From JBGSOV01 sp964558715 (lineage in GTDB: Bacteria; Patescibacteriota; Gracilibacteria; CAIRYL01; GCA-016699755), in NCBI GenBank assembly GCA_964558715.1, contig CAZLFD010000017.1, positions 1 to 26,887 of the forward strand: a stretch of 26,887 nt of DNA. Direction: 5' to 3'. This document shows positions 7,479-16,311 of the stretch, piece by piece. The number at the start of each line of letters is the position of its first letter. Position 1 is the first letter of the stretch. Under the pieces are notes generated by a model. The model saw nothing but the letters and a program-made list of their open reading frames with translations. It searched no databases and was not told where the DNA came from. The position numbers and the translations under genes were made by a program.

Positions 7479-10226
7479 ATGACTCGATTATTAACTCTTG
7501 GTATTTTTACCACTTTTGTCATTGCCTTTCCGACGCTCACCTTTGCTGCAGAAGCGCCGGTTTTTTCGGATATTCCCGGCACTAATGCCCGACCTGCTGT
7601 CGAATTTTTACAGGAAAATGGTGTGGTTGAAGGGTTTGCCGATGGCACGTTTCAACCAGATAAGACCATCACTCGTGCCGAATTTGTGAAAATCGTTTTG
7701 GAATCGAAAGAGGGTGTGACGGATGACTGCACTCCGGAGAAGGAATTTTCGGATGTGATTCCAACCGATTGGTTTTACAAATATGTCTGCGCGGCTGTAA
7801 ATGACAGCATTATTGAAGGATACGCTGACGGCACTTTTCGCCCACACGACGAGATCAACTTTCGCGACTCGGCGAAGATCACCACCAAAGTGCACGAGGT
7901 AGAGGTCGATGAAACAGCAGATGGTGAGTGGTTTGTGCCCTTTACCACGGCAATCACTCGCGAACGCGTGCTTCCTGGTTCTGTGGCAGATAGCGCGCAA
8001 TTATTGACACGCGGTGAAATGGCGCAGATGGTCTGGGGCATCAGCACTGGCAATGAGGTGGAAAACGAAACCCTCGGCGAGCTGCCGCAGATAGAAAATT
8101 GTGCAGAGCTCGAAGCGCAACTGCGCAAATATGAGCGCCGCAATCAACAAGGTAGAAATACGTACCGCGGTGAATTTGAAATGATGGTTGATGAGGGCAT
8201 GATGATGGATATGGAGGAGGCTGATGGTTTCACTGCCGGTGACGTGGCAGCCGAAGCACCGATGATGGAAAGCAAAGCGGCAGATGATTTTTCTGGAACC
8301 AATCTGCAAGAAAGTGGGGTGGATGAAGCCGACATCATCAAAAACGACGGTTCGCACATCTACCTTGTAAAGCAGAATACAATCCGGATTTTGAGAGCCT
8401 ATCCGGCGGAGGAATTGGCAGAAGAAGCGGTTATCACTATTCCTGGAAGCGAGATCCATCCGCAAGAGATATTCTTGGATGGCGACACCCTCACGGTAAT
8501 CGGCAACAGCTACGGCAATTGGGATTACTATAAAGAGCCGATGATGGAGCCCGGCATACCGATGGGTGAAGAGGTGATGATTCCAGTGGAACCGGATGGT
8601 GGTATCGGTGACGGTGCCGGCCCGCCGGAGACAACAGCCGCTACAGACGAGATGATCTTACCGCGAACTTGGGGTGGTAAACAGGCGACAGCAGTCATTG
8701 TCTACGATATTACAGATAGAATGAATCCCGAAAAGATCCGTTCGGTGACGATCGAGGGAAATTACTTGTCTTCGCGCCGCATCGGTGAGATGGTGTATGT
8801 CGCTACCTCCAAACAGAATCATATTTATGGGATTCCCCGCCCGTTCAAACCGGAGCCATTTCTGCCGCTCATGACTGACTCCGCATTTCCTGATGTAGCT
8901 GACGCGATCGGCTGTGCAGACTATCGCTATGTGCCCAATTTTTCCAGCCCTTCCAGTTTAGTCGTAACAGGAATTGCTACGCGAAGTACCGACCAAAAAG
9001 CCTTCCGCGAAGTCATGCTCGGGGCAGGAGAAAACGTCTATGCTTCCACAAAAAACATGTACGTAACCCGCACCGATTGGAGCGAGCGTTATATCGAGCG
9101 TGGCACCGATAGTGGTTGGGCGTATGGCGAAGAGACCGAAGTGTACCGCTTTGCGCTCGAACCGGAAAGCGTAGAATTTACCGGTAAAACCGCAGCCGAA
9201 GGCCGCGTTCTCAATCAGTTCTCGATGAGTGAATATGGAGATTATTTCCGCATTGCCACGCAAGCCGGGCAAGCCTGGGGAGACAGTTTGTCAGAAACTA
9301 TGATTACGATTTTTGACAAGAATCTACAAGAAACCGGTCGTATCGATGGCATTGCCCCAGGCGAAAACATGAAATCTGCCCGCTTTATGGGCGACCGCGC
9401 TTTTCTTATCACCTTTAAAACCGTCGACCCACTCTTTGTAGTAGATCTAGACCCAGAGAATCCGACGATTCTTGGCAAGTTAAAGATTCCGGGTTGGAGC
9501 GATTATCTGCACCCGTGGGATGAAAATCACCTCATCGGTTTCGGGAAAGAGGTGGATGAATCGATCGATGCCGATAAAGTGCATTCTGACTCCGCCGTGT
9601 ACTACACCGCCGTACTCGGCATGAAACTGGCGATTTTTGATGTGACGGATGTATCAGACCCGAAAGAAATCCACAAAGAAGTCATCGGCTATCGCGGCAC
9701 CACAAGTGAAGTACTCACAAACCACAAAGCGCTACTGGTGGATACCGAAAAAGGCATTCTTGGTTTTCCGGTAACAATCACCGAAAACATGAATGATGAA
9801 GTCGGCATCGATGCCGATATCGAAACGACGTTTGCCGGAGCAAGAGTGTATGACGTAAGTATTGAGAATGGATTCGACCTACGCGGCGCGGTAACACATT
9901 ATGAAGACGATGAAATCTTTAAAAAATCTGGCGAGTATTTCTACGGCGATGCCGATTTGAATATTCAGCGCATCATCTACATCGGTGAGAACTTCTACAG
10001 TATCTCGCCAAATGTCATCAAAGCGCTCGGATCTGATGATTTAGTGGAGGTCGAAAGCCTCACGCTCGATAAACGCCAATGTGCCGATATCCGTACCGAA
10101 AACCAGTGTATCTCACGCGAAGATTGCGTGGCTGTTTACCAGACGTACGAAGAATGCCGTCGCGAATTTGGCGAAGATATAGAATGCGAAGGCGAACGCG
10201 AATTCTGGTATTGCGAAGCGGAATGA
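7479..10226 (+). CDS. SLH-domain surface protein with secreted beta-propeller domain (PF09826-like)
   Basis: 915 residues from the ATG at 7479, which gives a standard signal peptide (MTRLLTLGIFTTFVIAFPTLTFA, cut near residue 24). An ATG at 7440 adds 13 residues. SLH repeats lie at about 29-77 (GVVEGFADGTFQPDKTITRAEF), 90-137 (SIIEGYADGTFRP) and a degenerate one at 151-187; SLH domains anchor proteins to cell-wall polymers. A short charged segment and a Met-rich stretch (MMVDEGMMMDMEE) follow. From about 271 the signature FSGTNLQESGVDEADIIKNDG marks the secreted beta-propeller family (PF09826), running to about 857. The last 50 residues hold six cysteines, unusual for the family, probably a disulfide-rich cap. 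Function of the propeller is unknown; location is the outer cell surface. Confidence 0.92.
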   Translation: MTRLLTLGIFTTFVIAFPTLTFAAEAPVFSDIPGTNARPAVEFLQENGVVEGFADGTFQPDKTITRAEFVKIVLESKEGVTDDCTPEKEFSDVIPTDWFYKYVCAAVNDSIIEGYADGTFRPHDEINFRDSAKITTKVHEVEVDETADGEWFVPFTTAITRERVLPGSVADSAQLLTRGEMAQMVWGISTGNEVENETLGELPQIENCAELEAQLRKYERRNQQGRNTYRGEFEMMVDEGMMMDMEEADGFTAGDVAAEAPMMESKAADDFSGTNLQESGVDEADIIKNDGSHIYLVKQNTIRILRAYPAEELAEEAVITIPGSEIHPQEIFLDGDTLTVIGNSYGNWDYYKEPMMEPGIPMGEEVMIPVEPDGGIGDGAGPPETTAATDEMILPRTWGGKQATAVIVYDITDRMNPEKIRSVTIEGNYLSSRRIGEMVYVATSKQNHIYGIPRPFKPEPFLPLMTDSAFPDVADAIGCADYRYVPNFSSPSSLVVTGIATRSTDQKAFREVMLGAGENVYASTKNMYVTRTDWSERYIERGTDSGWAYGEETEVYRFALEPESVEFTGKTAAEGRVLNQFSMSEYGDYFRIATQAGQAWGDSLSETMITIFDKNLQETGRIDGIAPGENMKSARFMGDRAFLITFKTVDPLFVVDLDPENPTILGKLKIPGWSDYLHPWDENHLIGFGKEVDESIDADKVHSDSAVYYTAVLGMKLAIFDVTDVSDPKEIHKEVIGYRGTTSEVLTNHKALLVDTEKGILGFPVTITENMNDEVGIDADIETTFAGARVYDVSIENGFDLRGAVTHYEDDEIFKKSGEYFYGDADLNIQRIIYIGENFYSISPNVIKALGSDDLVEVESLTLDKRQCADIRTENQCISREDCVAVYQTYEECRREFGEDIECEGEREFWYCEAE

Positions 10227-10481
10227 GGTAGTCGCCAGGAAGAAGTTGTAAGGCGCAAGAGATTCTGTGGGATCAGCGGGGAAGCGGCGCGGAGCATCTC
10301 TCTCTCCCTAAGTTAGGGGGAGCTAGAGGGGTTTGCTTCTGTCTAAAAATCTAAGGCCGGAATGGGTGCCCTCCGGGACACCCATTCCGGCGAAAGGTCG
10401 GGGGTGGAACAGTAGAACACCGCTTCCGGAGAAGAGTAATTTTTTACCAGCATTTTCTGATGTTTTTTTATCAGAGTTTCC
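10227..10481. repeat. Palindrome-rich non-coding region, possible dispersed repeat
   Basis: No gene is supported here. There are three structures: CCCTAAGTTAGGG (10306-10318) inside a CTCTCTCC/GGGGAG context; a perfect 13-bp GC-rich hairpin, GCCGGAATGGGTG (10356-10368) with CACCCATTCCGGC (10379-10391) around a 10-base loop; and TCTGAT (10456-10461) with ATCAGA (10470-10475) around a T-rich loop. On the minus strand the big hairpin is followed six bases later by five T (10349-10345), so it might end transcription of the microprotein gene. The long perfect palindrome also fits a REP-like dispersed element; no second copy occurs in the window. Confidence 0.5.
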
Positions 10482-10568
10482 TTAAAATATACCGCTGTTA
10501 GGACAATCCTCAGAAGCATGTTCATTACTACCGCAGTTAATACATTCGTCGCCTGTAAATAGACCCAT
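10482..10568 (-). CDS. 28-residue CCHC zinc-knuckle microprotein
   Basis: ATG at 10568 to TAA at 10484-10482. The peptide contains CINCGSNEHASEDCP (residues 9-23), that is C9-x2-C12-x4-H17-x4-C22, exactly the spacing of a CCHC zinc knuckle, a fold that usually binds single-stranded RNA or DNA. The whole protein is little more than the knuckle: eight residues before it and six after. It has a near-consensus promoter (TTGACA-18-TATCAT, 10587-10616) placing transcription start about 12 bases before the ATG. No Shine-Dalgarno is present, as for most genes here, and no alternative in-frame ATG lies before the upstream stop. It lies downstream of secA in the same orientation but with its own promoter. 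Chance occurrence of a perfect CCHC spacing in an open frame behind a promoter is unlikely but not excluded. Role unknown; nucleic-acid binding is inferred from the fold only. Confidence 0.62.
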   Translation of the reverse strand: MGLFTGDECINCGSNEHASEDCPNSGIF

Positions 10569-10586
10569 AGAGATGGGGAGAGCAGT

Positions 10587-10616
10587 ATGATAAAAGTAAT
10601 TTTAAATTTTTGTCAA
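10587..10616 (-). promoter_or_regulatory. Strong promoter of the zinc-knuckle microprotein gene
   Basis: Minus strand: TTGACA (10616-10611), 18-base A/T-rich spacer, TATCAT (10592-10587). It is the best consensus match I see in the window. No other gene follows within range. Confidence 0.72.
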
Positions 10617-10726
10617 TCACGTGTCCCCGAGTGCCGCATACATCATTCTCTGCCGGCATCAGCACGTTTTCCCCGATTCAACAAGACGAGGCCGAACACA
10701 AGGCAAGCTTTCTTGCGTCTGGCGAC

Positions 10727-13426
10727 TTACTCACTTGCTTCTTGTTTTCCGTGGCACTTCTTAAACTTCTCCCCACTGCCACACGGGCACGGGTCGTTGC
10801 GCCCTACTTCGGGCAACGAAGATTTTGGCGCGTCTGATTCGGCGCGAATCCGCCCGCTCACAGTCGCCGTGGGTGTAGAACCAGAAGTCGAGGTTTGCGG
10901 AAAACTTGAAGCTTGCACGCGGTGCGGGCCGGCACGGTCAACGGTATCACGCGCGCTCAGCGCCGCCGCAATTTGCTGCGCGTTGGTCATCATCTGGCGC
11001 GGTCGTTCGGCTGGCATTTCATCACCAAAACGCAGTTCGATATTCATTTGCAGCAACGTACGGATGACACTGCTTTGGATGTTCTTGAGCAGGGCGCTAA
11101 ACTTCTCGAAACCCAGCGATTGGTATTCGTGGAGAGGATTTTTCTGCGCGTATCCGGCGAGTGAGACTTGTTCGCGCAGGTGCGTCATCTCGTCGATATG
11201 CTCCATCCAAAATTGGTCGATGGTACGCAAAGTCACCACGCGCTCTGCCTGGCGAAAGTATTTTGCCTCTGGCGCTGCTTCTTCTTTTGCGGTAAATGCC
11301 GTTTGAATAAACTCCTTCGCGCATGCGACAATCTTGTCTTCTACTTCGATCTGCTCGTAATCTTTCGCCGTGGGAGCGTCTGTTTTGTGAATGGCAGCGA
11401 TGCCTGCAGCAAAGGCTTCTAAATCGTATTTGTGCGGCTCGCGGCCAACAATATGAATAAGCGCCAGTGTGTCGACCTCTTCGTCGAGCCACTTGAGTAC
11501 TTCATCGTGAATATCCTCTTGCCCCAAAATCTTGCGGCGGCGTTGGTAGATGATTTCGCGCTGCTTGTTCATTACGTCGTCGTATTGCACCACGTGTTTA
11601 CGGATGTCGAAATGATGCCCCTCGACTTTCTTTTGTGCCGATTCGATGGAATTACTGATGAGCTTGTTCTCAATCGGCATGTCATCCGGAATGCGCAGCG
11701 TGTTCATCATCCGTTGCAGGCGGTCAGAACCGAACAGACGCATGAGCGAATCTTCGAGCGAGATGAAGAATTGTGTTTCGCCCGGATCGCCCTGGCGTCC
11801 GGCACGGCCACGCAGCTGGTTATCAATACGTCGCGATTCGTGCCGCTCGGAACCGATAATGCAGAGCCCTCCTAGGTCGCTAACACCTTCGCCCAACTTG
11901 ATGTCGGTTCCGCGCCCCGCCATGTTGGTGGCGATAGTAACGGAGCCCATTTGCCCTGCTCCAGCGACAATCTCAGCTTCACGTGCATGATTCTTCGCGT
12001 TCAAAACATCGTGCGGCACTCCCTCTTGTTTGAGCATTTCTGAAAGCAACTCAGACCGCTCGATAGAAATCGTACCGATTAGTACCGGCTGCCCAGTAGC
12101 GTGTTTTTCTTGTACTTTCGCCGCAATAGCCTGAAATTTTCCGCGTTCGTTTTTATAGACCAGATCGTTCAGGTCTTTACGCGTGATATCGCGATTAGTG
12201 GGAATAACCGCGACTTCGAGCCCATAAATACGGAGGAATTCTTCTTCCTCGGTTTTTGCCGTACCGGTCATGCCGGCAAGGCGCTTGAACATGCGAAAGT
12301 AGTTTTGAAAAGTGATTGTCGCGAGCGTTTTACTTTCGCGCTTGATCTCGACGTTCTCTTTCGCTTCGAGTGCTTGATGTAGCCCATCGCTATAGCGGCG
12401 GCCTGGCATCAGGCGGCCGGTGAATTCATCGACGATGATTACTTCGCCATCTTTCACCACGTAGTCGGTATCGCGCTGAAACACGGCCTGCGCTTTAAGA
12501 GCCGATTCGATGTGATGCACCTCGGCAAAACCGGCATCAGTGTAGATGTTCTCTACCCCCATCAGTTTTTCCATTTGAGTGATACCGTCTTCGGTCAGAA
12601 CAGCAGTCTTGCGTTTTTCGTCGATCACATAATCGGTATCGCGCTTAAGCTGATGAACAAGCTGCGAATACTTGGTATATTTCGCGGTCGATTCTTCGGC
12701 AGGAGCCGAGATGATCAGCGGCGTGCGCGCCTCGTCGATGAGGATACTGTCGACCTCGTCGACAATGGCAAAGTGTAAGTCGCGCTGCACGATATCGACG
12801 AGCTTGGTCGCCATGTTGTCGCGCAGATAATCAAAGCCGTATTCGTTGTTCGTGCCATAAGTAATATCGGCAGCATACGCATCGCGGCGTTCTTCTTGGT
12901 TGATTCCATGGATAACGATACCAACGGAGAGCCCGAGAAATTCATACACCGGTTTCATCCATTCAGCATCGCGTTTGGCGAGATAATCATTTACTGTCAC
13001 GACATGTACCCCCTTGCCGGCAAGTGCTTCTAAATAACATGGCAGCGAGGCGACGAGGGTTTTTCCCTCACCGGTCTTCATTTCCGAGATCCGTCCGCTA
13101 TGCAGCATAATACCACCAAGGAGCTGAACATCGTACGGTACCATTGCCCATTCTTCTTCTTTGCCGTTGACGAGAAATTTTTTGCCCACCAAACGGCGGC
13201 AGGCGTTTTTGACCACGGCAAAGGCTTCCGGCAGCAACTCATCTGTGGTTTCGCCACTCTCGATGCGCTCTTTAAACTCAACAGTTTTTGTCTGCAATTC
13301 TTTATCACTCAAACCCTGAAGCTTTTCCTCGAGCTCATTGATCTTCTCTACGGTTTTCCATTGGCTTTGCACCACCTTGTCGGTGGGGTCGCCGATGATT
13401 TTTTGCAAGTACGATGCGAGACTCAT
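10727..13426 (-). CDS. secA: Preprotein translocase ATPase SecA
   Basis: 899 residues. SecA is the motor that pushes unfolded preproteins through SecYEG. Visible elements are: Walker A MKTGEGKTLVA, VTVNDYLAKRDAEW, the DEVD box (DEVDSILIDEARTPLIIS), the preprotein cross-linking region, the second nucleotide-binding half with TNMAGRGTDIKLG and QLRGRAGRQGDPG, and the scaffold/wing domains. The C-terminal zinc-binding tail RNDPCPCGSGEKFKKCHG is complete (CxCx8CH), so SecB-type or ribosome/lipid contacts are possible. ATG at 13426 is chosen; a TTG at 13441 would add five residues. No Shine-Dalgarno is seen. It is separated from the upstream 13505 gene by a likely terminator, so it is probably transcribed alone. 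Length is typical. Confidence 0.98.
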   Translation of the reverse strand: MSLASYLQKIIGDPTDKVVQSQWKTVEKINELEEKLQGLSDKELQTKTVEFKERIESGETTDELLPEAFAVVKNACRRLVGKKFLVNGKEEEWAMVPYDVQLLGGIMLHSGRISEMKTGEGKTLVASLPCYLEALAGKGVHVVTVNDYLAKRDAEWMKPVYEFLGLSVGIVIHGINQEERRDAYAADITYGTNNEYGFDYLRDNMATKLVDIVQRDLHFAIVDEVDSILIDEARTPLIISAPAEESTAKYTKYSQLVHQLKRDTDYVIDEKRKTAVLTEDGITQMEKLMGVENIYTDAGFAEVHHIESALKAQAVFQRDTDYVVKDGEVIIVDEFTGRLMPGRRYSDGLHQALEAKENVEIKRESKTLATITFQNYFRMFKRLAGMTGTAKTEEEEFLRIYGLEVAVIPTNRDITRKDLNDLVYKNERGKFQAIAAKVQEKHATGQPVLIGTISIERSELLSEMLKQEGVPHDVLNAKNHAREAEIVAGAGQMGSVTIATNMAGRGTDIKLGEGVSDLGGLCIIGSERHESRRIDNQLRGRAGRQGDPGETQFFISLEDSLMRLFGSDRLQRMMNTLRIPDDMPIENKLISNSIESAQKKVEGHHFDIRKHVVQYDDVMNKQREIIYQRRRKILGQEDIHDEVLKWLDEEVDTLALIHIVGREPHKYDLEAFAAGIAAIHKTDAPTAKDYEQIEVEDKIVACAKEFIQTAFTAKEEAAPEAKYFRQAERVVTLRTIDQFWMEHIDEMTHLREQVSLAGYAQKNPLHEYQSLGFEKFSALLKNIQSSVIRTLLQMNIELRFGDEMPAERPRQMMTNAQQIAAALSARDTVDRAGPHRVQASSFPQTSTSGSTPTATVSGRIRAESDAPKSSLPEVGRNDPCPCGSGEKFKKCHGKQEASE

Positions 13427-13470
13427 GTGGTATTGCGGCAAGTCCGCACAATGCTACCAGAATGACATGG

Positions 13471-13504
13471 AAAAAGCGAGCCAAGAAATTGTCTTGATTT
13501 CTTG
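13471..13504 (-). terminator. Likely terminator between the 13505 gene and secA
   Basis: Perfect 8-bp stem CAAGAAAT (13504-13497) with ATTTCTTG (13489-13482) on the minus strand, then six bases and five T (13475-13471). The gap before the T tract lowers confidence. Confidence 0.5.
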
Positions 13505-13906
13505 CTACGACTTATCTTGCTCATCTACTATTCCATTGATTCTCTCATTCCAAAAGGTCTGCATACTTTGCAGTTTTGCGTCTATGTCAGTATCAGCTAC
13601 CACTTTGATACCATTCTCTGCCAACTTTCCTGCCATTTCTTCAGGGTGAGGGTGAATCATGACCTGGATTCTCTCCGTGTGATCAGGGATGCAATCCAAA
13701 AATGATTCAGCAGCACTTATCATGAGAACTGCCAGTTGTTTGGCTCTTGGTAGTTGCAACTCGTCTGATATCAGCACTATAGTTTTTGCATTCCCTGTAT
13801 ACTCTGCATCTTCTGGTATACGTAGTACTCTGACACTTGCAGTTACATCATACCTACTATCAAGAGGTTTTGCATATTCACTACTCATAATATCGAAAGA
13901 AATCAT
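13505..13906 (-). CDS. Small soluble protein of unknown function
   Basis: 133 residues, not recognised. There is no signal peptide or membrane segment. The sequence alternates strands and helices (SVRVLRIPEDAEY, AKTIVLISDELQLPRAKQLAVLMISAAESFL, RIQVMIHPHPEEMAGKLAENGIKVVAD), suggesting a compact alpha/beta fold. Unlike most neighbours it has a Shine-Dalgarno (GAGGA about eight to ten bases before the ATG) and a TATAAA-like element just upstream. Its base composition is visibly more AT-rich, with codons such as ATA and AGA used more than in secA or pnp. These features suggest later acquisition. Transcription probably ends before secA. Confidence 0.75.
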   Translation of the reverse strand: MISFDIMSSEYAKPLDSRYDVTASVRVLRIPEDAEYTGNAKTIVLISDELQLPRAKQLAVLMISAAESFLDCIPDHTERIQVMIHPHPEEMAGKLAENGIKVVADTDIDAKLQSMQTFWNERINGIVDEQDKS

Positions 13907-14044
13907 TAGTGTTTTCCTCTATTTTATAATAAAGGTCAAGAAAGACGCCTTTCTCGTTGTACTCTCACCCGATTTTCTGGCAGACTGTTTGGCGAGCACT
14001 TTTCCACCCAGAAGTAACTGTAGCGGAAAGCAAGATGCTTGAGC

Positions 14045-14118
14045 GCTTAGCAATCTAAGCATTCGATTATCTCGCTTTCTCCACTACCACTGGTCGAAGG
14101 GAATGTGCATCACACATT
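14045..14118 (+). promoter_or_regulatory. Hairpins in the pnp leader
   Basis: GCTTAG (14045-14050) pairs with CTAAGC (14055-14060) around a CAAT tetraloop, and AATGTG (14102-14107) pairs with CACATT (14113-14118). In E. coli pnp mRNA is autoregulated through an RNase III-cleaved leader hairpin; a similar role here is only a suggestion because these stems are short. I see no convincing promoter in 13907-14139. Confidence 0.3.
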
Positions 14119-14139
14119 TCTTTCTTTAACCATATACTT

Positions 14140-16242
14140 ATGAACACCGAACAGGTCTTCATGCTCGATCTTCAAGGGAGAGAGCTCTCTATTCGTACCG
14201 GAAAACTGGCGCAAATGGCCAATGGTTCCGCAATTGCCCAGGTAGGCGGCACATCCGTTTTGGGTACTGCTGTTATGAGCAAAAAGCCGCGCGACGGCAT
14301 CGATTTTTTGCCTCTGATGGTGAACTATCAAGAAAAATATTATGCTGCAGGAATCATTAAAAGTAGTCGTTTTCAAAAGCGCGAAGCGCGCCCCGCCGAT
14401 GATAAGATCTTAATGGGCCGCGTTATCGACCGCCAGATCCGTCCTTTGTTTCCAAAGCACATCCGCCACGACATGCAGGTGATGGTGACTACGCTTAGTT
14501 ACGACCACGAAAATGAACACGACATGCTCGCCAGTATTGCCGCGAGTGCGGCTTTGGCAATTTCGGATATTCCGTGGGGCGGCCCGACCGCCAATGTGCG
14601 TGTGGCTATGGTCGACGGTAATTTTGTCTTGGATCCCACACCAGAGCAGCGCGAGAAATCGGTTCTCAACCTGGTAGTCGCCGCCGATACAAAAGAAGTG
14701 ATTATGATCGAAGCCGGCGCCAAAGAAGTGAGCGAAGCCGATATGATGCGTGCTATTGAATACGGACGCGAATGGGCTGGTAAGATTGCTGCTTTTATCA
14801 AGACGATCGCCGACCAGATCGGGAAGGAGAAGATCGTGGTGCCTGCACCAGAAAAAGACAGCGAAATGGAGCAGTTTATCGCCGCCAACTTTACCGAACA
14901 GATGAGTGCCTGCATTTACGACATGCCGGGCAAGTTGGAGCGATTTGCGAAGAAAGCCGAAATCGCCGAAGAAGCAAAAAAACTTGCAGCCGAAAAATTT
15001 GGTGAAGAGCGCGACATGTCGCAATTCGGAGACGCCTTTAACGCGCTCTTCTCGGGCATCATCCGCAAGAATATCCTCGAAAAAGAAGAACGTATCGCCG
15101 GTCGTAAATTGAATGAAATCCGCCCGCTTAGTTCAGAAGTTTCGATTCTCCCTCGCGTACATGGCTCTGCTGTCTTTCAACGCGGCGAGACCCAGGCACT
15201 AACGGTTACCACACTTGCCTCGCCAGGGAACGAATTGATTATAGATGGTATTGAAGGCGAAGCCAAAAAGCACTTCATGCATCACTACAACTTTCCGCCT
15301 TATTCAGTGGGTGAAGCGAGTAACCGCCTCTTCACTGGCAATCGTGAGATCGGGCATGGTGCACTGGCCGAAAAGGCACTTGACCCGGTTATGCCAGACA
15401 GGAAGGATTTCCCCTATGTCATCCGTGTCGTGACAGAGATTCTGCAATCAAACGGTTCCAGCTCGATGGCGTCGACTTGTGGCAGTACGTTGTCGCTGAT
15501 GGACGCCGGTGTACCGATCAAATCTCCGGTCGCCGGAATCGCTATGGGTTTGATGACGGATAAAGAAAGTGGGAACTTTAAGGTTTTGAGTGACATTCAA
15601 GACGAGGAAGACTTTGGCGGCGATATGGACTTTAAGGTCGCCGGAACCGCCGAAGGGATTACTGCGATCCAAATGGATATTAAGATCACTGGTATTTCGC
15701 TAGATATCTTTCGCACCGCATTAGAGCAAGCCCACGAAGGCCGTCTGCGCATTTTGGATTCTATGCTGCAAGCAATCGAGAAGCCACGCGATAATACTTC
15801 GGAATTCGCTCCGCGACTGATCATCATCAACATTAAACCCGAGAAGATCCGTGAAGTCATCGGCAAAGGCGGTGAGGTCATCAATAAGATCATCGATGAA
15901 ACAGGAGCAGACATCAACATCGAAGACGACGGTACGATCTACGTTTCTTCGGTCAATGAAGAATCAGCCAAACGCGCTAAGGAGTGGATCGAGTCGATTG
16001 TCGAAGAACCGGAAATCGGTAAGATCTACGATGCCAAAGTCGTCCGTGTCGAAGAATATGGCGCTTTCGTAGAAATTATGCCCGGTACTCAAGGATTAGT
16101 GCATGTTTCTGCGATTGCCGACCACCGCGTCGAAAATGTTGGTGACTATTTGAAAGTCGGGCAAGAGATCCGTGTCCGCCTCAGTGAAATCGATAATCAA
16201 AACCGCCTCAAGCTTGTGATGAAAGGCGTTCCTCAGGAATAA
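14140..16242 (+). CDS. pnp: Polyribonucleotide nucleotidyltransferase (PNPase)
   Basis: 700 residues, the normal length. It degrades RNA 3' to 5' by phosphorolysis and can run in reverse to add tails; it acts as a trimer, often in RNA degradosomes. In order: first RNase PH domain (about 10-150, with GTSVLGTAVMS), helical linker, second RNase PH domain (about 310-545, with HGSAVFQRGETQAL, YNFPPYSVGE and the catalytic-region DMDFKVAGTAEGITAIQMD holding the conserved Asp residues), KH domain (about 555-620, GxxG as VIGKGG), and S1 domain (about 625-697, GKIYDAKVVRVEEYGAFVEI, GLVHVS). ATG at 14140 fits; a second ATG at 14161 is also possible. No Shine-Dalgarno. It is a single-gene unit, convergent with tmk. 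Confidence 0.98.
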   Translation: MNTEQVFMLDLQGRELSIRTGKLAQMANGSAIAQVGGTSVLGTAVMSKKPRDGIDFLPLMVNYQEKYYAAGIIKSSRFQKREARPADDKILMGRVIDRQIRPLFPKHIRHDMQVMVTTLSYDHENEHDMLASIAASAALAISDIPWGGPTANVRVAMVDGNFVLDPTPEQREKSVLNLVVAADTKEVIMIEAGAKEVSEADMMRAIEYGREWAGKIAAFIKTIADQIGKEKIVVPAPEKDSEMEQFIAANFTEQMSACIYDMPGKLERFAKKAEIAEEAKKLAAEKFGEERDMSQFGDAFNALFSGIIRKNILEKEERIAGRKLNEIRPLSSEVSILPRVHGSAVFQRGETQALTVTTLASPGNELIIDGIEGEAKKHFMHHYNFPPYSVGEASNRLFTGNREIGHGALAEKALDPVMPDRKDFPYVIRVVTEILQSNGSSSMASTCGSTLSLMDAGVPIKSPVAGIAMGLMTDKESGNFKVLSDIQDEEDFGGDMDFKVAGTAEGITAIQMDIKITGISLDIFRTALEQAHEGRLRILDSMLQAIEKPRDNTSEFAPRLIIINIKPEKIREVIGKGGEVINKIIDETGADINIEDDGTIYVSSVNEESAKRAKEWIESIVEEPEIGKIYDAKVVRVEEYGAFVEIMPGTQGLVHVSAIADHRVENVGDYLKVGQEIRVRLSEIDNQNRLKLVMKGVPQE

Positions 16243-16265
16243 ACAAGTTGTATCAAATAAGCAGT

Positions 16266-16311
16266 AGGCTGTAAGACTTCTAAAGGGATATCCTCTTGAA
16301 ACTTACAGCTT
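16266..16311. terminator. Possible hairpin terminator between pnp and tmk
   Basis: AGGCTGTAAG (16266-16275) pairs with CTTACAGCTT (16302-16311), ten pairs with one G-U, around a loop holding GGATATCC. It lies between convergent genes and touches the tmk stop codon, but it lacks a T tract on either strand. Confidence 0.35.

Noticed and set aside
10343..10525. Minus-strand 60-codon frame across the GC palindrome
   Set aside because: It is made largely of hairpin sequence and overlaps the zinc-knuckle frame in another register; it looks like chance.
10587..11306. 239-codon frame opposite the secA 3' end
   Set aside because: Antisense shadow of a well-supported secA; no domain and no start signal.
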